Assembly (NCBI RefSeq): GCF_020080835.1
Contig: NC_058164.1
Span: forward strand, 19,400,688-19,464,687
Reading direction: 5' to 3'
DNA from: Cotesia glomerata
Taxonomy: Eukaryota; Arthropoda; Insecta; Hymenoptera; Braconidae
Length of the DNA stretch: 64,000 nucleotides
The notes beneath the pieces are model-generated. The model did no database searches, had not been told where the DNA came from, and saw only the letters and a list, made by a program, of their open reading frames with translations. This document shows, piece by piece, positions 52,108-64,000 of the stretch. Both the position numbers and the translations under genes were made by a program. Numbering within the stretch: position 1 is the stretch's first letter; each line of letters opens with the position of its first letter.

Positions 52108-55100
52108 ATGTCACAGCATTTTATGACCGTATGTGTTGTGTGTGTATTATGTGCATCACACATACCCTGTTCAGCACATACAACAATATCATCAGTATTA
52201 AAAGCATCATTAGTGACTGAAAAAAAAGATTTTGTTTCTAATACTCTTTCTACGGAACAATTGAATCCACTTGATAAGATTAATTATAATTACAATGATA
52301 ATATTAACTATGAAAATAAGAAAAAAAACAGAAAGAAAAAAACTCATAATGACAAATTAAAACAATATGATGACAATGATTATCAAGTACATCACGATAA
52401 TAATTACAATTTACTGGAAAATAAAGAAGTTATGGAAAGACTTGGCCAAACACCATCGCAAACAAATGAAAATTTATTTGTAAGCAAGAATAATGTCAAT
52501 AGCTATAAAAAGAAAAATCAAAGAGATAAGAGGCACGTTGAAACTGAAGAAAAATATTTCTTGAAAAAAATATTTGACACTTATGGTGATGGCAATAGTT
52601 TAACTATGGATGGTTTTGAAGTTATGTTGAAACAACTGGGACTTTTTAAATTAATTGTAAAACATGGACTAAATGACAATAATAATTCAGTCTATAACGG
52701 TATGAAAAAAACATAATTGTTTTATTATTAATATTAATACTTAACAACTCTTTGTTACCTAGTTATTATTATAATTATGAGCAATCAATTATTTTCTTGG
52801 ATCACTTGAGATCAATTGATTTTCGCGGTATTTAACTATCACGCGTTATCAATTGACCTATTAAACATCAACGATTCATTCTAATTTGAATTAAGATATT
52901 TTTCCCTTACATATTTATTTTTTTCTCACGTTAATCGTCTTGATCCCTATCTTCATTAATAATTGTTTAAAGTAATTTTCTTCATGCGACATTTAATGAA
53001 TATACAATTTAATATCATCATTGAAAACGAATAAGAATAATTATTTTGAAAGCAGTAATAAATTTAGATGAGAGTTAAGAGAACAATATATCCTAACTAA
53101 CTTTGTTTTTAAATAATATTGAAAGAAAGTTTACAATATAATTAGCGATGAAATAATAAAATGCCCAAGTGTGATAAGTATTTAATCGTATTTCATCCCT
53201 TGCAGCATTGAGTTTTTCATATCGCTTTGGAACTTTAAATTTTAAAATCTATTATTAATCCAGATGAGACGATTTAACACCGATAGAGCGTATGAATTGT
53301 TAATTCATCTACAATAAAATTTCAATAAAGATTTGCAGCTTGTCTCTTTTGTTAATGTTAGTAATTTGTGAAAAAGTTAAAATTTAACTGCAAAACTTTA
53401 TTGAGATTTTACTGTGCCTACTCTGATAGTTGCAATAAATAAATGTGATTCTAATAAAATTAAAAAGAAATTTCAACTTGACTTTATTGAATATTGTTCA
53501 AATTTGATCTTTTCTTCTTTTGCAAATGTATTTCGAAATTTTAAAAGCGCAGGTTACTCAACTAAAAAAGTATCAAACTTAAAATATTTTTACATTCATT
53601 CTTGATAATAAAGAAATATTAAAAATCAGATTGTTATTTTTTAATGGCCATGATCATTTTTCTATTTTATGTTATATGAATGGCTGAATAACTCAAGTAA
53701 TTGGTTTCCATGATATTTACTTATTTTTTTGATAGCCTTGTAAATTTTTCGTTTCATTTTATTTAATTACACACTATAATTTCAGTTAAATCAAAACATA
53801 ACAAAAAGTACCGTATTAAAATTAAATTACAACATTTTTCATGATAATTTATTAATTATTTTTGGCCTCAAGACATGGAGTAATATACTTTGTCTGGGCA
53901 GTTTTATCAATTTTTATATTTTTTGTTATTTCTCTTATGAAAAAATATCCGTTGAAAAAGATGTCAGTATTATTTTAAAAATTATTGTATTTGAAAAAAG
54001 AATAAATGAAAATTATCGAATCGAATAAAGATATGATTGAACTGAAATAAAAATAAATATAATTACTCAGAGATTTTTTATGCAGAATAGTTATAGGTAA
54101 ATTGTTTATAAATCGTGGATTTTCAGAGATAAAAAGCTTTGAGTCAATAATTATCACAATGCTATATTAACATATCAATAAATATATTTATCTACAATGA
54201 GTAGAATAAATTTTTTTATAAATATGAAATCAAGTCTATATATAAAAAATTTACTATTATAATTTATACGAATTACCATATACTTATGACTGTTAGAATC
54301 AGAACGTGCTTTATCATTTGCGTCTTATTAATAAAATTACATTGTATTATATTTTTATTGTTTTCAAGAGATTTACAAAAGCCTCTCTATTAGAATTTGT
54401 TTGTTTGAGAAACACATAAACAATTCGTGTGTTTACTATAATTATTAACTAAAATAAAATAAAAAAAGAGTAATGAATAAAAAATAAAAAATAGTCTTCG
54501 TCTCTTCGTGAATAGGTTGAACAACCAAAATGTGAAAGGGGACGAATTAAGTAGAGGTATGAATGGATTAGCAATGGATGACTCCTGCGAGGAATTTTGC
54601 TACATTTTCCATTTTGTTCTTGGAGTAGATGTTAAGAATTATAAGAGTGTGCGGATAAATGGGGTAGGTTTCAATGATCTGTATGATTTGCAGGGTGCAT
54701 CGAGAGAGAGAGATGGAGGCGATCGAAAATAGCACTTAAAATCAAGACGAGGCTTAGCTCGTTCGGTGATGGCATTGAGGGAGTTAGGTTGGTGTTTTTT
54801 CAGAATTTAGGGTCCAGGTTGTTCAAAATATCTGGCATCTTGGCTTCTTTGACTATAAGGTTAAGCTTTGCTATCCAGTTGAATTTGACTTGGTATTAAG
54901 GGTTTTTGCTAGGTTTATCCGGTTAAGAAATCTCAGATTTTTTAGACCATTGCTGAGTCTTTTAAAGTCTTAAGCATATGTCATAAAATAAAATATTGTT
55001 ATAACAGGAAAAAATATTTTTTTAACAAAAGGTTTTGATGGCTTGCTGATAAAGATAACTCAATGTTTTATATTATATAAACAATACTTTTTTTTATCCA

Positions 55101-58100
55101 TTTTTTGAATGGTATAAGATTACATACTTTTGATAACAAAATCTATTTTTAAATGTTTAATGAAAAAATAAAAAAATAAATTACAAGACAAAGAAAAATT
55201 AGAAATAATGTGAAGAAACTGTATTTAATTTTTATAATTCATACAAATATAATTAATTTTTTTGATAATAACTGTGTTAAACGTATGATTGATTATAACT
55301 GAGGATAGTTTATTTTTGTCAGACTAATTAATAAAACAGTACATGTTTTATATTCATTTTCGACACATTTATATTTTTTGTCTATATGAATTATTATAAC
55401 AATAATAAAATTTTAAATGTTTCAGAAACATCTGCTGATTCTCCTAAAAGTCAATCTAATTCGTCAATACCTAAAAACAGTAACAATAATAGTGAAAATT
55501 ATATGAATAGTAAGGATGAGGTAAGTAATATTAAAAAAATGTTTATGAAAATTATTTTATATTAATTTAAAAAATATTTGTTTTAGTGTGCCAGCAAAAA
55601 TCAAATTTTGGCAAGTATTTCATCTGATATCGATCTATCAACTTCAACGAAAAATGATACAATATTACCTGGATGGTTATTTGAACGATTATGTCCTGTT
55701 TTACTATATCATTTAGCTAGTAATTCAAGATCAGAAAAAGAAGGTTGCATTTCATTACCTAATAACTATCACGAAATGCATAGTCATGAATATTTTGAAG
55801 AAGAATCACGGGATATGGTCCAAGGTAAAGTTGAAGTTTTTTTAAATAGAGTTTTCAGAAATCCATAATAATGCATTTGTCTTCATAGCGTAACTTTTAA
55901 AATAATTTTCTCTAATATTTTTTAAATCGCATTTCTCAAATGATCTTATCGAAGATGGTACTCTCATTATTTATTCGATTAACTAGGTCAAGTTTAAAAA
56001 TGAGATAAATCGGTCGATTAGTTTAGAAATAAGCGTGTAAAATTTACAAATTATCAAAATTATCACTATTTCGATTTATTCTCTATTTAATAACTTTGGA
56101 ATGGTAGGAATTAATCTTCTTTTGTAAAGATGATATTATTGTTGATAAAATAAGTTTTAAATTACATTTTTTAAATTGTCATAATTTTTACGTTTTTTTA
56201 TCAAGTCTTTAAGTTGATTGTAATAGTTCTGTAATGCGGAGAATGTAATGATAATTCTCAATTGATTTTAATAAAAATCTACACGAAATTACGTAGATTT
56301 GACTATTGGAATTAAAGAGTGTTTTGATAATTTTTTGTTTTTGATGCCAAAAGTCCATAACATTAATAATTAAAGATTTATGAAATTTTTTATTTTCATT
56401 TTTAATTATTATTTATCAATTCATTTTTAGTGTGGGTTTATTCAACGATAAGTATTGTAGTAATCAGTTTATGTGGATTACTTGGAGTTGCCGTTATTCC
56501 CGTAATGGGTAAAAGTTATTATCATCAATTAATACAATTTCTTGTTGCCCTTGCTATTGGTACTTTGTGTGGAGATGCACTTATACATTTATTACCTCAT
56601 GTAAGTTTTTTTTTTTATTTTTTAAGAATGAAAACTACAAAAATATTAATATTGTTTAATTCTACTGTTTTATAGGCAATGATGGCACCTCACAGTCATG
56701 ATGAAGGTAATACAGTACATGTTGAAATCAATAGCGAAGAATCACATAATTCAAATATGTGGAAAGGTTTAGTTGCCATGATGGGATTGATAATGTTCTT
56801 TTTTATGGAAAAGGCTTTGTCAATGATTTCCGAATGGCGAAAATATCGTCAAAGAAAAAATAAGGTAATTGTTTTGATCGTTTGCATCATTAACTATATT
56901 AAGCATTTCAAGGATATATTAGCGAATAAACTTAATTAAAATTTTTTTTTTAATTTATTTCTTATTAAAAATTCATGTGCTAACGATTTTATTTAATGTA
57001 AATTAGTTTAAAATTACAAATTTATTCACTAATACTTCAAAATAACTCTTATAGTTTTTAAATAACATTTTTATTTTATATTTTAATTGGTAATTCAGCA
57101 ATAAATTATGAATTGTCTTTGTTACAATAATAACGATTAATTATAGCGAATCTAAGATTTATTGAGCATGAATTTTTATTTATTTTTCTTCTGTCCGAAC
57201 TAAAAATTTTAATTTTACTGTATAAATTTATATTGATAAAAAAATTTTTTTTTTCATTAGTTACCAACACGAGTACGTGTCATGAGAGAACCAGAAGGTG
57301 TAACAACTAGTCCAGTTGGTGAGAAATTATGTAAACATAAATATTCATCATATCCATATTGTTATGGTGAAATAACTACTGAAACTCGTGATAATCATCA
57401 TGAACATCATGAACACTATGACAAAGAGCGGTTACCGTCAATTGAAGAAGCTAAGCCATTAACATCTGATCCTACCAATCAATTACCCAAAATAATAACG
57501 GATGACTTAGATAAAAACAATCACGATAACTGGGATATTGATGATCATAAAGTTAATAATACCCACAAAAATATTGATAAAGACAATTTAGATAATCCAC
57601 AAGTCAATGAACGTGAAAGTTATACTGTTATTATTCGTGAACATGAAAATAAACATCATGGGCATACACATTCACATGGTAATTTATGGTTTATTTTTTT
57701 TTTTTTTATGAAGCTTTCATGAGAGTTATAAGTTTTATTGTTAATTATTATTATTCAATTTTTAGGACACGTTCATGCGGCGCCTGATTCAATGTCAAGT
57801 GTAGCATGGATGGTAATAATGGGTGATGGTTTACATAATTTTACCGATGGTATGGCAATAGGAGCGGCATTTTCGGCAAATATTGCTGGTGGTTTTTCTA
57901 CCGCAATAGCTGTTTTTTGTCATGAATTACCTCATGAATTGGGTGATTTCGCAGTGCTTTTAAAAGCAGGAATGAGTGCTAAGCAAGCAGTATTTTATAA
58001 TTTGTTGTCATCAGTGCTATGTTTATTTGGCATGATTTTTGGAGTATTATTGGGTGCTATGCCATCAACTACCAGTTGGATTTTTGCAGCTGCCGCGGGA

Positions 58101-58396
58101 ATGTTCATTTATATTGCGCTCGTTGACATGGTAATTATTAAAATTTTTTTTTCTAGTTTAACCAGCAAAATTTAAAGTAACTTAAGATTTTTATATAGAT
58201 TCAATCTTATTAATTTAAATAATTATTTTTAAAAAATGTTTTTGTTTAGATACCAGAATTATCTTCTGGACATTCAGAAGAAGGCGGTTCACATTGGCAG
58301 TGTTTATTGCAAGCACTTGGTCTAATTACTGGTTTGGGAATTATGTTAATAATTGCTCTTTACGAAAATGACCTTAAAAATATTTTTAGTGATTAG
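52108..58396 (+). CDS. foi: ZIP zinc transporter, LIV-1 subfamily (fear-of-intimacy / ZIP6-ZIP10 type)
   Basis: Eight coding exons (52108-52699, 55426-55520, 55587-55824, 56431-56600, 56676-56864, 57261-57678, 57766-58130, 58250-58396) give about 737 residues. A signal peptide (1-23) precedes a long extracellular part rich in Asn, Lys and Asp. CPVLLYH (about 265-271) is the CPALLY motif of the LIV-1 group. Membrane segments follow in exons 4 and 5, then a His-rich cytoplasmic loop (HHEHHEHYD; HKHHGHTHSHG). HNFTDGMAIGAAF (from about 591) and HELPHELGDFAVLLKAGM (from about 620) are the metal-binding helices IV and V. Two more helices close the protein. The family imports zinc across the plasma membrane; fly foi is needed for gonad and tracheal morphogenesis. 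The orthology is inferred from motifs. Confidence 0.93.
52700..55425 (+). other. Large intron 1 of the zinc transporter with an unrecognised insert
   Basis: The 2.7-kb intron is AT-rich except at about 54505-54960, where base composition is nearly balanced and a 74-codon frame (54508-54732) is open. After its stop the coding-like reading degrades. I do not recognise the product. The abrupt change suggests an inserted fragment, perhaps of a retroelement. Confidence 0.5.
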
Positions 58397-59312
58397 TTTA
58401 TTTAACCATAATTAATATAAATAAAATAAAATAGGACAATTTTTTGAAACGACTAAACAGAGTAAATAAAGCAGGAAAATTCGAATGACAGAAAAACGAT
58501 GTCTCCAAGTTACATGACTGAAACATTTATAAATACTTATTTAATGTATTTAAAATATTTACAATATTATTTTGTAAGTATTCTATAGTTTTGTAGGACA
58601 ACTTAAAACTTGTTTCATCACGATTTTACTAATATAATATGCAAAACACAATTGTAAATTAATCTAAATAGTGAAAAAATCATTATTTTAAAATGGAAAA
58701 GAAGAAAAAAAAATAATGTATTTTTTTTATTTCTATTTAAAATTAGCTTATAAATTTATATTTAAATATTAAAGATAGTCTTTGTCTATATATTCGTATT
58801 AATTAATGAGATAAGATGATAAAATAAGTGTTGATTTATTCATATACATGTTTTTTTCTTTTTTTGTGTTCTTATTTTGTACTTTAATACCTCAATGTTC
58901 GATATTATAGTATGAAAATTAAAATTTGTATACCGCTAAAATAAGCAAACATTTTTAATGATTAATTAAATTAATATTTTTTTAATTTAGGTAATACTAA
59001 GTTTGAAAACGAGTTTTCGTAACATATTTTTTTAATTATTTTGGTTGACAAAAGTTATATACTCGCTACATTTAATGTTATAACTTATATCTAATAAAAA
59101 AGAAAAAAAATTATTTAATCCACAAATTTAACTGTATTTTCGACAAAAATATTAAAACTTACTTTATAATTTTTTAAGATGTTTATTTTTGAGAATTTAC
59201 AAAATAAAAATGTTAATAACATTAAATTTATTTATCTTATTTATTGAAGAAAATTTTTTGTAAAAAATATATAAATGCATTAATGCTTTCAGTCAATTAT
59301 ATTACAAGTTAT
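58397..59312. other. Shared 3' region between the zinc transporter and the CDK9-like gene
   Basis: About 900 bp of AT-rich sequence between two convergent stop codons. Both 3' UTRs must lie here. No poly(A) site can be chosen with confidence because AATAAA-like hexamers are common on both strands. Confidence 0.5.
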
Positions 59313-61770
59313 TTAGAAAATGCGATCTTGGTATTCGTTATTTACCGGAGGCGCAACAGGAACATTAGTTTTGTTTTGTAATCGTTGAGAAGCCATAGTG
59401 TATTCAAACATACTGTGATTAAGTTGAAGCAATTTGTTCGATAAATCACATGGCATTGGATCTGTCCAAAAAAAGTCGTGATTTAAAGATGTATCTGCAT
59501 CCAATCGTTTATTCGGATCAATAGTAAGAAGATTATCTATAAGATCTAATGCATACGGGTTGTCGATGTAATTTTTTAGTTCGTCTTTCACCTGAAATGT
59601 TAATTACAATTTAGTTCAACTCAATGACAATAATATTGAAATTCTTACTCTTCGTTTTTTCCTTTGAGGTAGTTGCATTGTGTTAAATAACCTAAGCTCT
59701 TTTACATCTTCCCACACACTTGGTGTAATGGAACCGCATAAATTTGTTATTAAAAAAAGCTGATGCTGTTCCGATTGACCTCGCATTATTGGAACCCTTA
59801 TGTCAAATTAAAAAAAAACTTTACTTTCATGTACTAAGTTATGTTGAATAATCTATCTAATTTATTATAACTTTTATTATTATAAAAAAAAATAATTAAA
59901 ATATTACCGTTTCCACATTTCAGCCATTATACATCCGATTGCCCATAGATCAATAGGCGGTCCATAATTTTCATCTCCAAGAAGTAGTTCAGGTGCTCTA
60001 TACCATAATGTTACTACTTGCTCCTTACCAAGGTTTCCAGATTTTTTATCACTAAATGGTCTTGCCAAACCGAAATCAGCTATTTTTAAAATTCCATTTT
60101 TTGTAATGAGTATATTGGACGGTTTTATATCTCTATGTAATATCTGAAATTAATTTATTATTTTTAATATATCGGTGTTGTGATAATACGTTTATTAAGA
60201 AGCAAATCTCGAGATGCTAATAGATATGGAAAATTTTTAATGAAAAATATATCAATTGTACTTACTTTATTAACGTGAATGTAATAAATACCACTTAATA
60301 ACTGTTTAATAAATGTTTTTATTTCGGGCAAACTAAATTTGACAGCCTTGTTTGATAGTAAGCCATTGAGATCATGCTCACAGAAATCGAATATAAGGTA
60401 AAACGTCGAAGGGTATTTTCCATCTGTTGCTATAAACAAAAATTTATAAATTTGTAAAACAGTAATAAAGGAAATTCTGTTATATAAAACTAACAATTAA
60501 AATGAGTTGATACATTTTTAATGAAAAATATTTTGAAATAACAGAGAGCTTAAAATCAAAGAAAATATTTTTTTATTCAAAGATTGGTACTAACTAGATA
60601 TATATTTAGTTTTTCTACTTAGTTTAAAACCACTTTAAATGTTATATTTTGTTATCAAACTTTTCAAAGATATATAAAAAATAAATGTTCTTTCTCGAAT
60701 TAAAAAAAAAAATTTGACAATTAAATTTTGAAGAAGTCTCTTTTTGATTTTAAGCTTTTCGATTATATTAGAAAGTGTAATAATAGAAAAAGTGAATAAA
60801 ATAAAAAACACATTTGACATGATGCAAAATATATTAATACAGAACTATCTGTCATACGAAAATCGATTGAAACATAAATAATGGATTTTATAAATTATTG
60901 AAAAAATTTTTTAAGTAAAATAATTATCAAGATACTGAAATTGAGAGACATATATAATTTTAAGAATATTTTTATAAATAAATTACAGGGGAAAAAAAAT
61001 TATTTAAAAGATTCCACCTTTAGAAGCTCTAAAAAATTATCAATGTAATTTTTTTAAAATAATTTTCTAGACCTAGTTTATTTTTAAAGAAAAATCTAAA
61101 AATTGTCAAGTGCCTAATAATTTCAGTCTCATTAATCGTCGGGGTATTTTAAAATATTGGAATTAATAATAATGTAAAGAAAAATCAAACTTAAAAAAAT
61201 TAATAACAAAATGATAATTATAAAGATTCTATATTTGAGCCAAGCCCCAAAAACAGATATACAACAGTAATTATTTAGAGTAAATTTTATATTATATAAT
61301 ACCTTTTGATTTACAAATTTCAATTAAATTAATGATGTTCTCATGTTTGAGCAGTCTTAAAATTTTCGTTTCTCTCAAGGAACTGATGGGAAACTGTAAA
61401 AATTTTGTGATCGTTTCAAAAGCTTTGTTACAATCTAAATTTTTACATTATCAATGCAGTAATAACAGACCCCATTGTCTCCCAGGTTGTGCATTAATAT
61501 TTTTTTCATTGCAACAAATTTATTGTTTTGTCGATGTCTCGCTTTAAATACTTCTCTGAAAATATTTGAAATCTAGTTAATATAAATATTAACAGTAAAA
61601 ACTAAAATAGTTTAGTTAAATATTTTTTTTAGTAAACTAGTTATTACTTACCCATATGTACCCTGTCCAATTTTAATGATTTTTTCATAGTTAGAAGATG
61701 TATTGAGGCAAGACTCGTATTCTTGAATATATTGATATTTTTCATATTTATTGAGATAATTCATACTCAT
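59313..61770 (-). CDS. Divergent CDK9-like protein kinase lacking the T-loop threonine
   Basis: Seven exons on the minus strand (61770-61652, 61555-61471, 61393-61303, 60429-60266, 60143-59908, 59796-59649, 59591-59313) give about 373 residues, the size of CDK9. CDK9 hallmarks are FDFCEHDLNGLLSN, the SSLRETKIL helix in place of TALREIKIL, YGPPIDLW, LCGSITPSVW, and FFWTDPMPCDL near the C-terminus. Catalytic residues are present: GQGTYG loop (35-40), Lys57 in VAMKK, HRD (156-158) and DFG (176-178). The activation loop reads PFSDKKSGNLGKEQVVTLW, two residues shorter than in CDK9, with Lys where the activating Thr should be. HRDIKPSN also replaces the CDK9-type HRDMKAAN. Exon 2 may instead end at 61447 with a better donor, adding eight residues. 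Likely a diverged paralogue of the P-TEFb kinase. Confidence 0.88.
60931..61135. mobile_element. About 205-bp MITE, family D, in intron 3 of the CDK9-like gene
   Basis: The left end AGATACTGAAATTGAGAGAC is mirrored by the right end, which reads GTGCCTAATAATTTCAGTCT then CAT, as in the other family D copies. The interior also matches the 29118-29308 copy (AGAAGCTCTAAAAAATTAT). A target duplication is not clear. Confidence 0.7.
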
Positions 61771-62599
61771 AGACAAATATGAATTTATTAGAGAATAAAA
61801 TTAGATTACTCAATTATAAAATCATTTTTTGTACTTTTGAAAATAAAAAAATTTTTCAATTTTTTGAGGTTAATATTTACGATGGTGAAAATATTCGCTC
61901 CTAAGATATATACAAGAGTAATTATAATAATAATCAACGTTCGATTAAAATTTTTTATTCATAACAACTAACTAATAATTTACACTTAAAATATTTTTTA
62001 AATAATAACACAACAAAATTTCAACACAATATGGTTATCTGAAACTACCTGTAAACTTGAGACTTGAAATATCTATGACAATAGTATACCTATAGAAGCA
62101 GAATCTATACTTGTAGCTTGTAGCCCACATGGTTTAGACAGTTCTACTCCGTTTACGTTTGGCTGAATCAAAATGATACTGTATTCAGCAGATAGTAAGC
62201 AATTTTTTTATTTTTTTTTTTTTTTTTTTCAATTAAATTAACACTAAAAAATGTATTTAAAAAATTGCACTTATAGTTTTTCAAATTTTTTACATGTGAA
62301 ATTTTTTTTCTAATCAAATGTAGTTCTGAAAAATTCCATTCAGAAAAATTTCAATATTCAAACAGTTAGTTGAAAATTTTAACAAGTTATAAGTAAACAA
62401 AGAAAATTAAAATTGAAAAATTTTTATCTCTTATTCGTAGAAAAAATTTTGAAGTTAGAAAAAGTTAGTTTCCTTTTTGGTAGATCTTTGCCCGACCAAT
62501 AGATCATTAATTACAAATAATTGAAATTTAAGTTAAATTTTCGAAAAAAATAATTCAGGAAGCTAAAAAATCATTCTGTTGCTTTGAAATTTAAATCTC
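61771..62599. other. Upstream region of the CDK9-like gene, no gene seen
   Basis: AT-rich with a T-run at about 62208-62230. It should contain the promoter of the minus-strand kinase gene. I cannot place one. Confidence 0.4.
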
Positions 62600-62799
62600 T
62601 TAAGGTAAAAGATCCAGTTATTTACACTTGCAATTTTATTTTAATTAAAAAAAATTAACTTTAATAAATTAATAAATATAATTTTTAAGTTATAAATTTA
62701 AGATAATTGGTTTTTTGAGACTTGTTAATTTTTTAATTAGAATACAATTGAAAGTGTCAAACAACCAGGCTAGTATCAATAACTGGATCTTTTACTTTA
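62600..62799. repeat. 200-bp fold-back element, TAAGGTAA family
   Basis: It starts TTAAGGTAAAAGATCCAGTT and ends AACTGGATCTTTTACTTTA. The ends are those of the fold-backs at 2840 and 40405, while the body is different and longer. Confidence 0.75.
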
Positions 62800-63402
62800 T
62801 TCCCGATATAACAATGAACATTTGGGTTTAGGTATAGCAATTTATACCTCAAAAAAAAATTAGATTTTTTAAAGCCAAAAATGTGTTTTATTAGATCACT
62901 AAATGCTATCTCAGGCGAAAAATTGATCTAAATTATCATTTAAATTATATCTTGAGTAGTTATGCGGCGTCACGCTATACGGGTGACCAGTCTAGGGTTA
63001 ATGCAGATGCGCAAATGGGGACTTTTTTTGGCTATTGTGCCCATTATAGATAAACACATGAAAATTCCACTAGTCAGGTTGCAATACTATGCATTAATGT
63101 TAAGATGTTTTTTTATAACTATCATTTTTTAGATTTATTTATAATCATTTTCGAAAACCGTCAGTATTAATTAATCACCGATATTTGTCACATCAAAATA
63201 TTTAAGAGCTAATGATTAAATTCAATTGTCACCAAAGCCATCAACTACTTCAAGTACTTTCATTCCTTAATTTTTTAGGCAAATTTTAAATTTATCAATC
63301 ATACTATATGTATTTTTTGAGTCAAAGTAAAAACTATTCTATAAAAAAGAAAAAAACTACCCATTATGGCTCATGTCTGTACTCTGAAGAGTAATACATA
63401 TC
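62800..63402. other. Intergenic, nothing recognised
   Basis: No gene. The motif GCCCATTATA near 63040 and CCCATTATGG near 63360 hint at an inverted or repeated unit, but I could not define ends. Confidence 0.4.
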
Positions 63403-63908
63403 AAATGTTAAGTTACACAAAAAACTAAAAATTCCAAAACTAGATCAATTAATTATCGAACAAGCAACCGACTTTTATAAAAATAAATTAAATCAACATG
63501 AAATTTTAAAGGATGTCTGTAAAAACACTAGTCCCAACCCTTGGGCTAAACACAAACTACCTCAACAGCTATTAATTAATAATCATAGAAATCTGCCTAT
63601 AAAAAATATAAATATTGTAAATAGATGTAAGATAAACATAGTTTAATAAGTTTTATAAGAAGTAGAATTAAGTTAACCACAACATAACGAAACCTAAATA
63701 GGGTTTTTTACCCACTTTTCCCTAAGTAGTCACAAATATCAAATAAATACATATACATATTGTTAACATTAATTTATATAGAAATCTAAAATAAGTTAAA
63801 GCCCAATGATGGACCAGGAATTATTAAAGATTTATAAGCTGATTATTATAGATAAATGTAATTGGAAAAATAGTAAGAATCAATAAAATATAAAAAAAAA
63901 AAAAAAAA
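63403..63908 (+). mobile_element. 5'-truncated non-LTR retrotransposon (LINE) insertion with poly(A)
   Basis: The insert ends in an A-run (about 63892-63908) and is flanked by the direct repeat AAGAGTAATACATATC (63387-63402 and 63909-63924), the hallmark of target-primed reverse transcription. The first part reads as a reverse-transcriptase C-terminal tail (LDQLIIEQATDFYKNKL followed by NQHEIL and NPWAKHKLPQQLL) ending at a stop near 63640, then a 3' UTR. The HE(I)L..NP pattern resembles Jockey-like elements, but the clade is not certain. Confidence 0.8.
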
Positions 63909-63971
63909 AAGAGTAATACATATCGGAACTACTGTCTGTTTAAGCCGTCAGATGTCGTGAATCGAGTGATT

Positions 63972-64000
63972 TAAGGTAAAAGCCCCAATAGATGATCACT
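63972..64000 (+). repeat. Start of a TAAGGTAAAAGCCCCA fold-back element, cut by the window end
   Basis: It begins TTAAGGTAAAAGCCCCAATA and continues GATGATCAC, the same as the left arm and loop start of the 2840-2905 element. The right arm would lie beyond the window. Confidence 0.7.

Overview
The window is a piece of a very AT-rich eukaryotic nuclear genome, almost certainly an insect. Genes are split by short GT-AG introns, and the spaces between them are filled with small DNA transposons, fold-back elements and microsatellites. The gene families point to insects (a CYP6-like P450, an Enhancer of polycomb orthologue, a fear-of-intimacy-type zinc transporter). The base composition and repeat style would fit a hymenopteran such as a parasitoid wasp, but that last step is inference. 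I saw no tRNA, rRNA, CRISPR or prokaryotic features.

Layout. 1-10,970 holds no recognisable gene, only repeats: a 275-bp MITE, a 66-bp perfect fold-back, a 2.4-kb terminal-inverted-repeat (TIR) element with nested parts, and a 1.8-kb TIR element between two direct repeats. 10,970-17,570 is a dead cytochrome P450. It has three in-frame stops, and its heme-side exon is split by a 4.6-kb insertion flanked by TA; that insertion itself contains a tandem-repeat block and another transposon. 17,571-22,883 is more repeat. 22,884-24,634 is translin (+). 24,886-28,746 holds two tandem 2-hydroxyacid dehydrogenase genes (-) of the glyoxylate/hydroxypyruvate reductase A type, whose third exons are nearly identical while the rest has diverged. 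28,747-31,100 holds three fold-back or TIR elements. 31,920-37,530 is Enhancer of polycomb (+, nine coding exons). 41,694-45,038 is a stack of at least five nested mobile elements. 45,961-49,505 is a Herp/HERPUD-type ER ubiquitin-like membrane protein (+). 52,108-58,396 is a LIV-1-type ZIP zinc transporter (+). 59,313-61,770 is a divergent CDK9-like kinase (-) that lacks the usual T-loop threonine. The window ends with a 5'-truncated LINE insertion and the start of another fold-back element.

The genes are housekeeping or regulatory and do not form a shared pathway: RNA binding (translin), chromatin acetylation complex (E(Pc)), ER-associated degradation (Herp), zinc import (foi-like), transcription-elongation kinase (CDK9-like) and small-acid metabolism. 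Translin and dehydrogenase copy 1 are tail to tail with about 250 bp between stops; the zinc transporter and the kinase are tail to tail with about 900 bp between stops. The most notable observations are the CDK9-like kinase without its activating threonine, the exon-limited gene conversion between the dehydrogenase copies, the transposon that broke the P450 exon, and the nested elements at 41.7-45.0 kb. All exon joins are my reading of the sequence; none is backed by transcripts.
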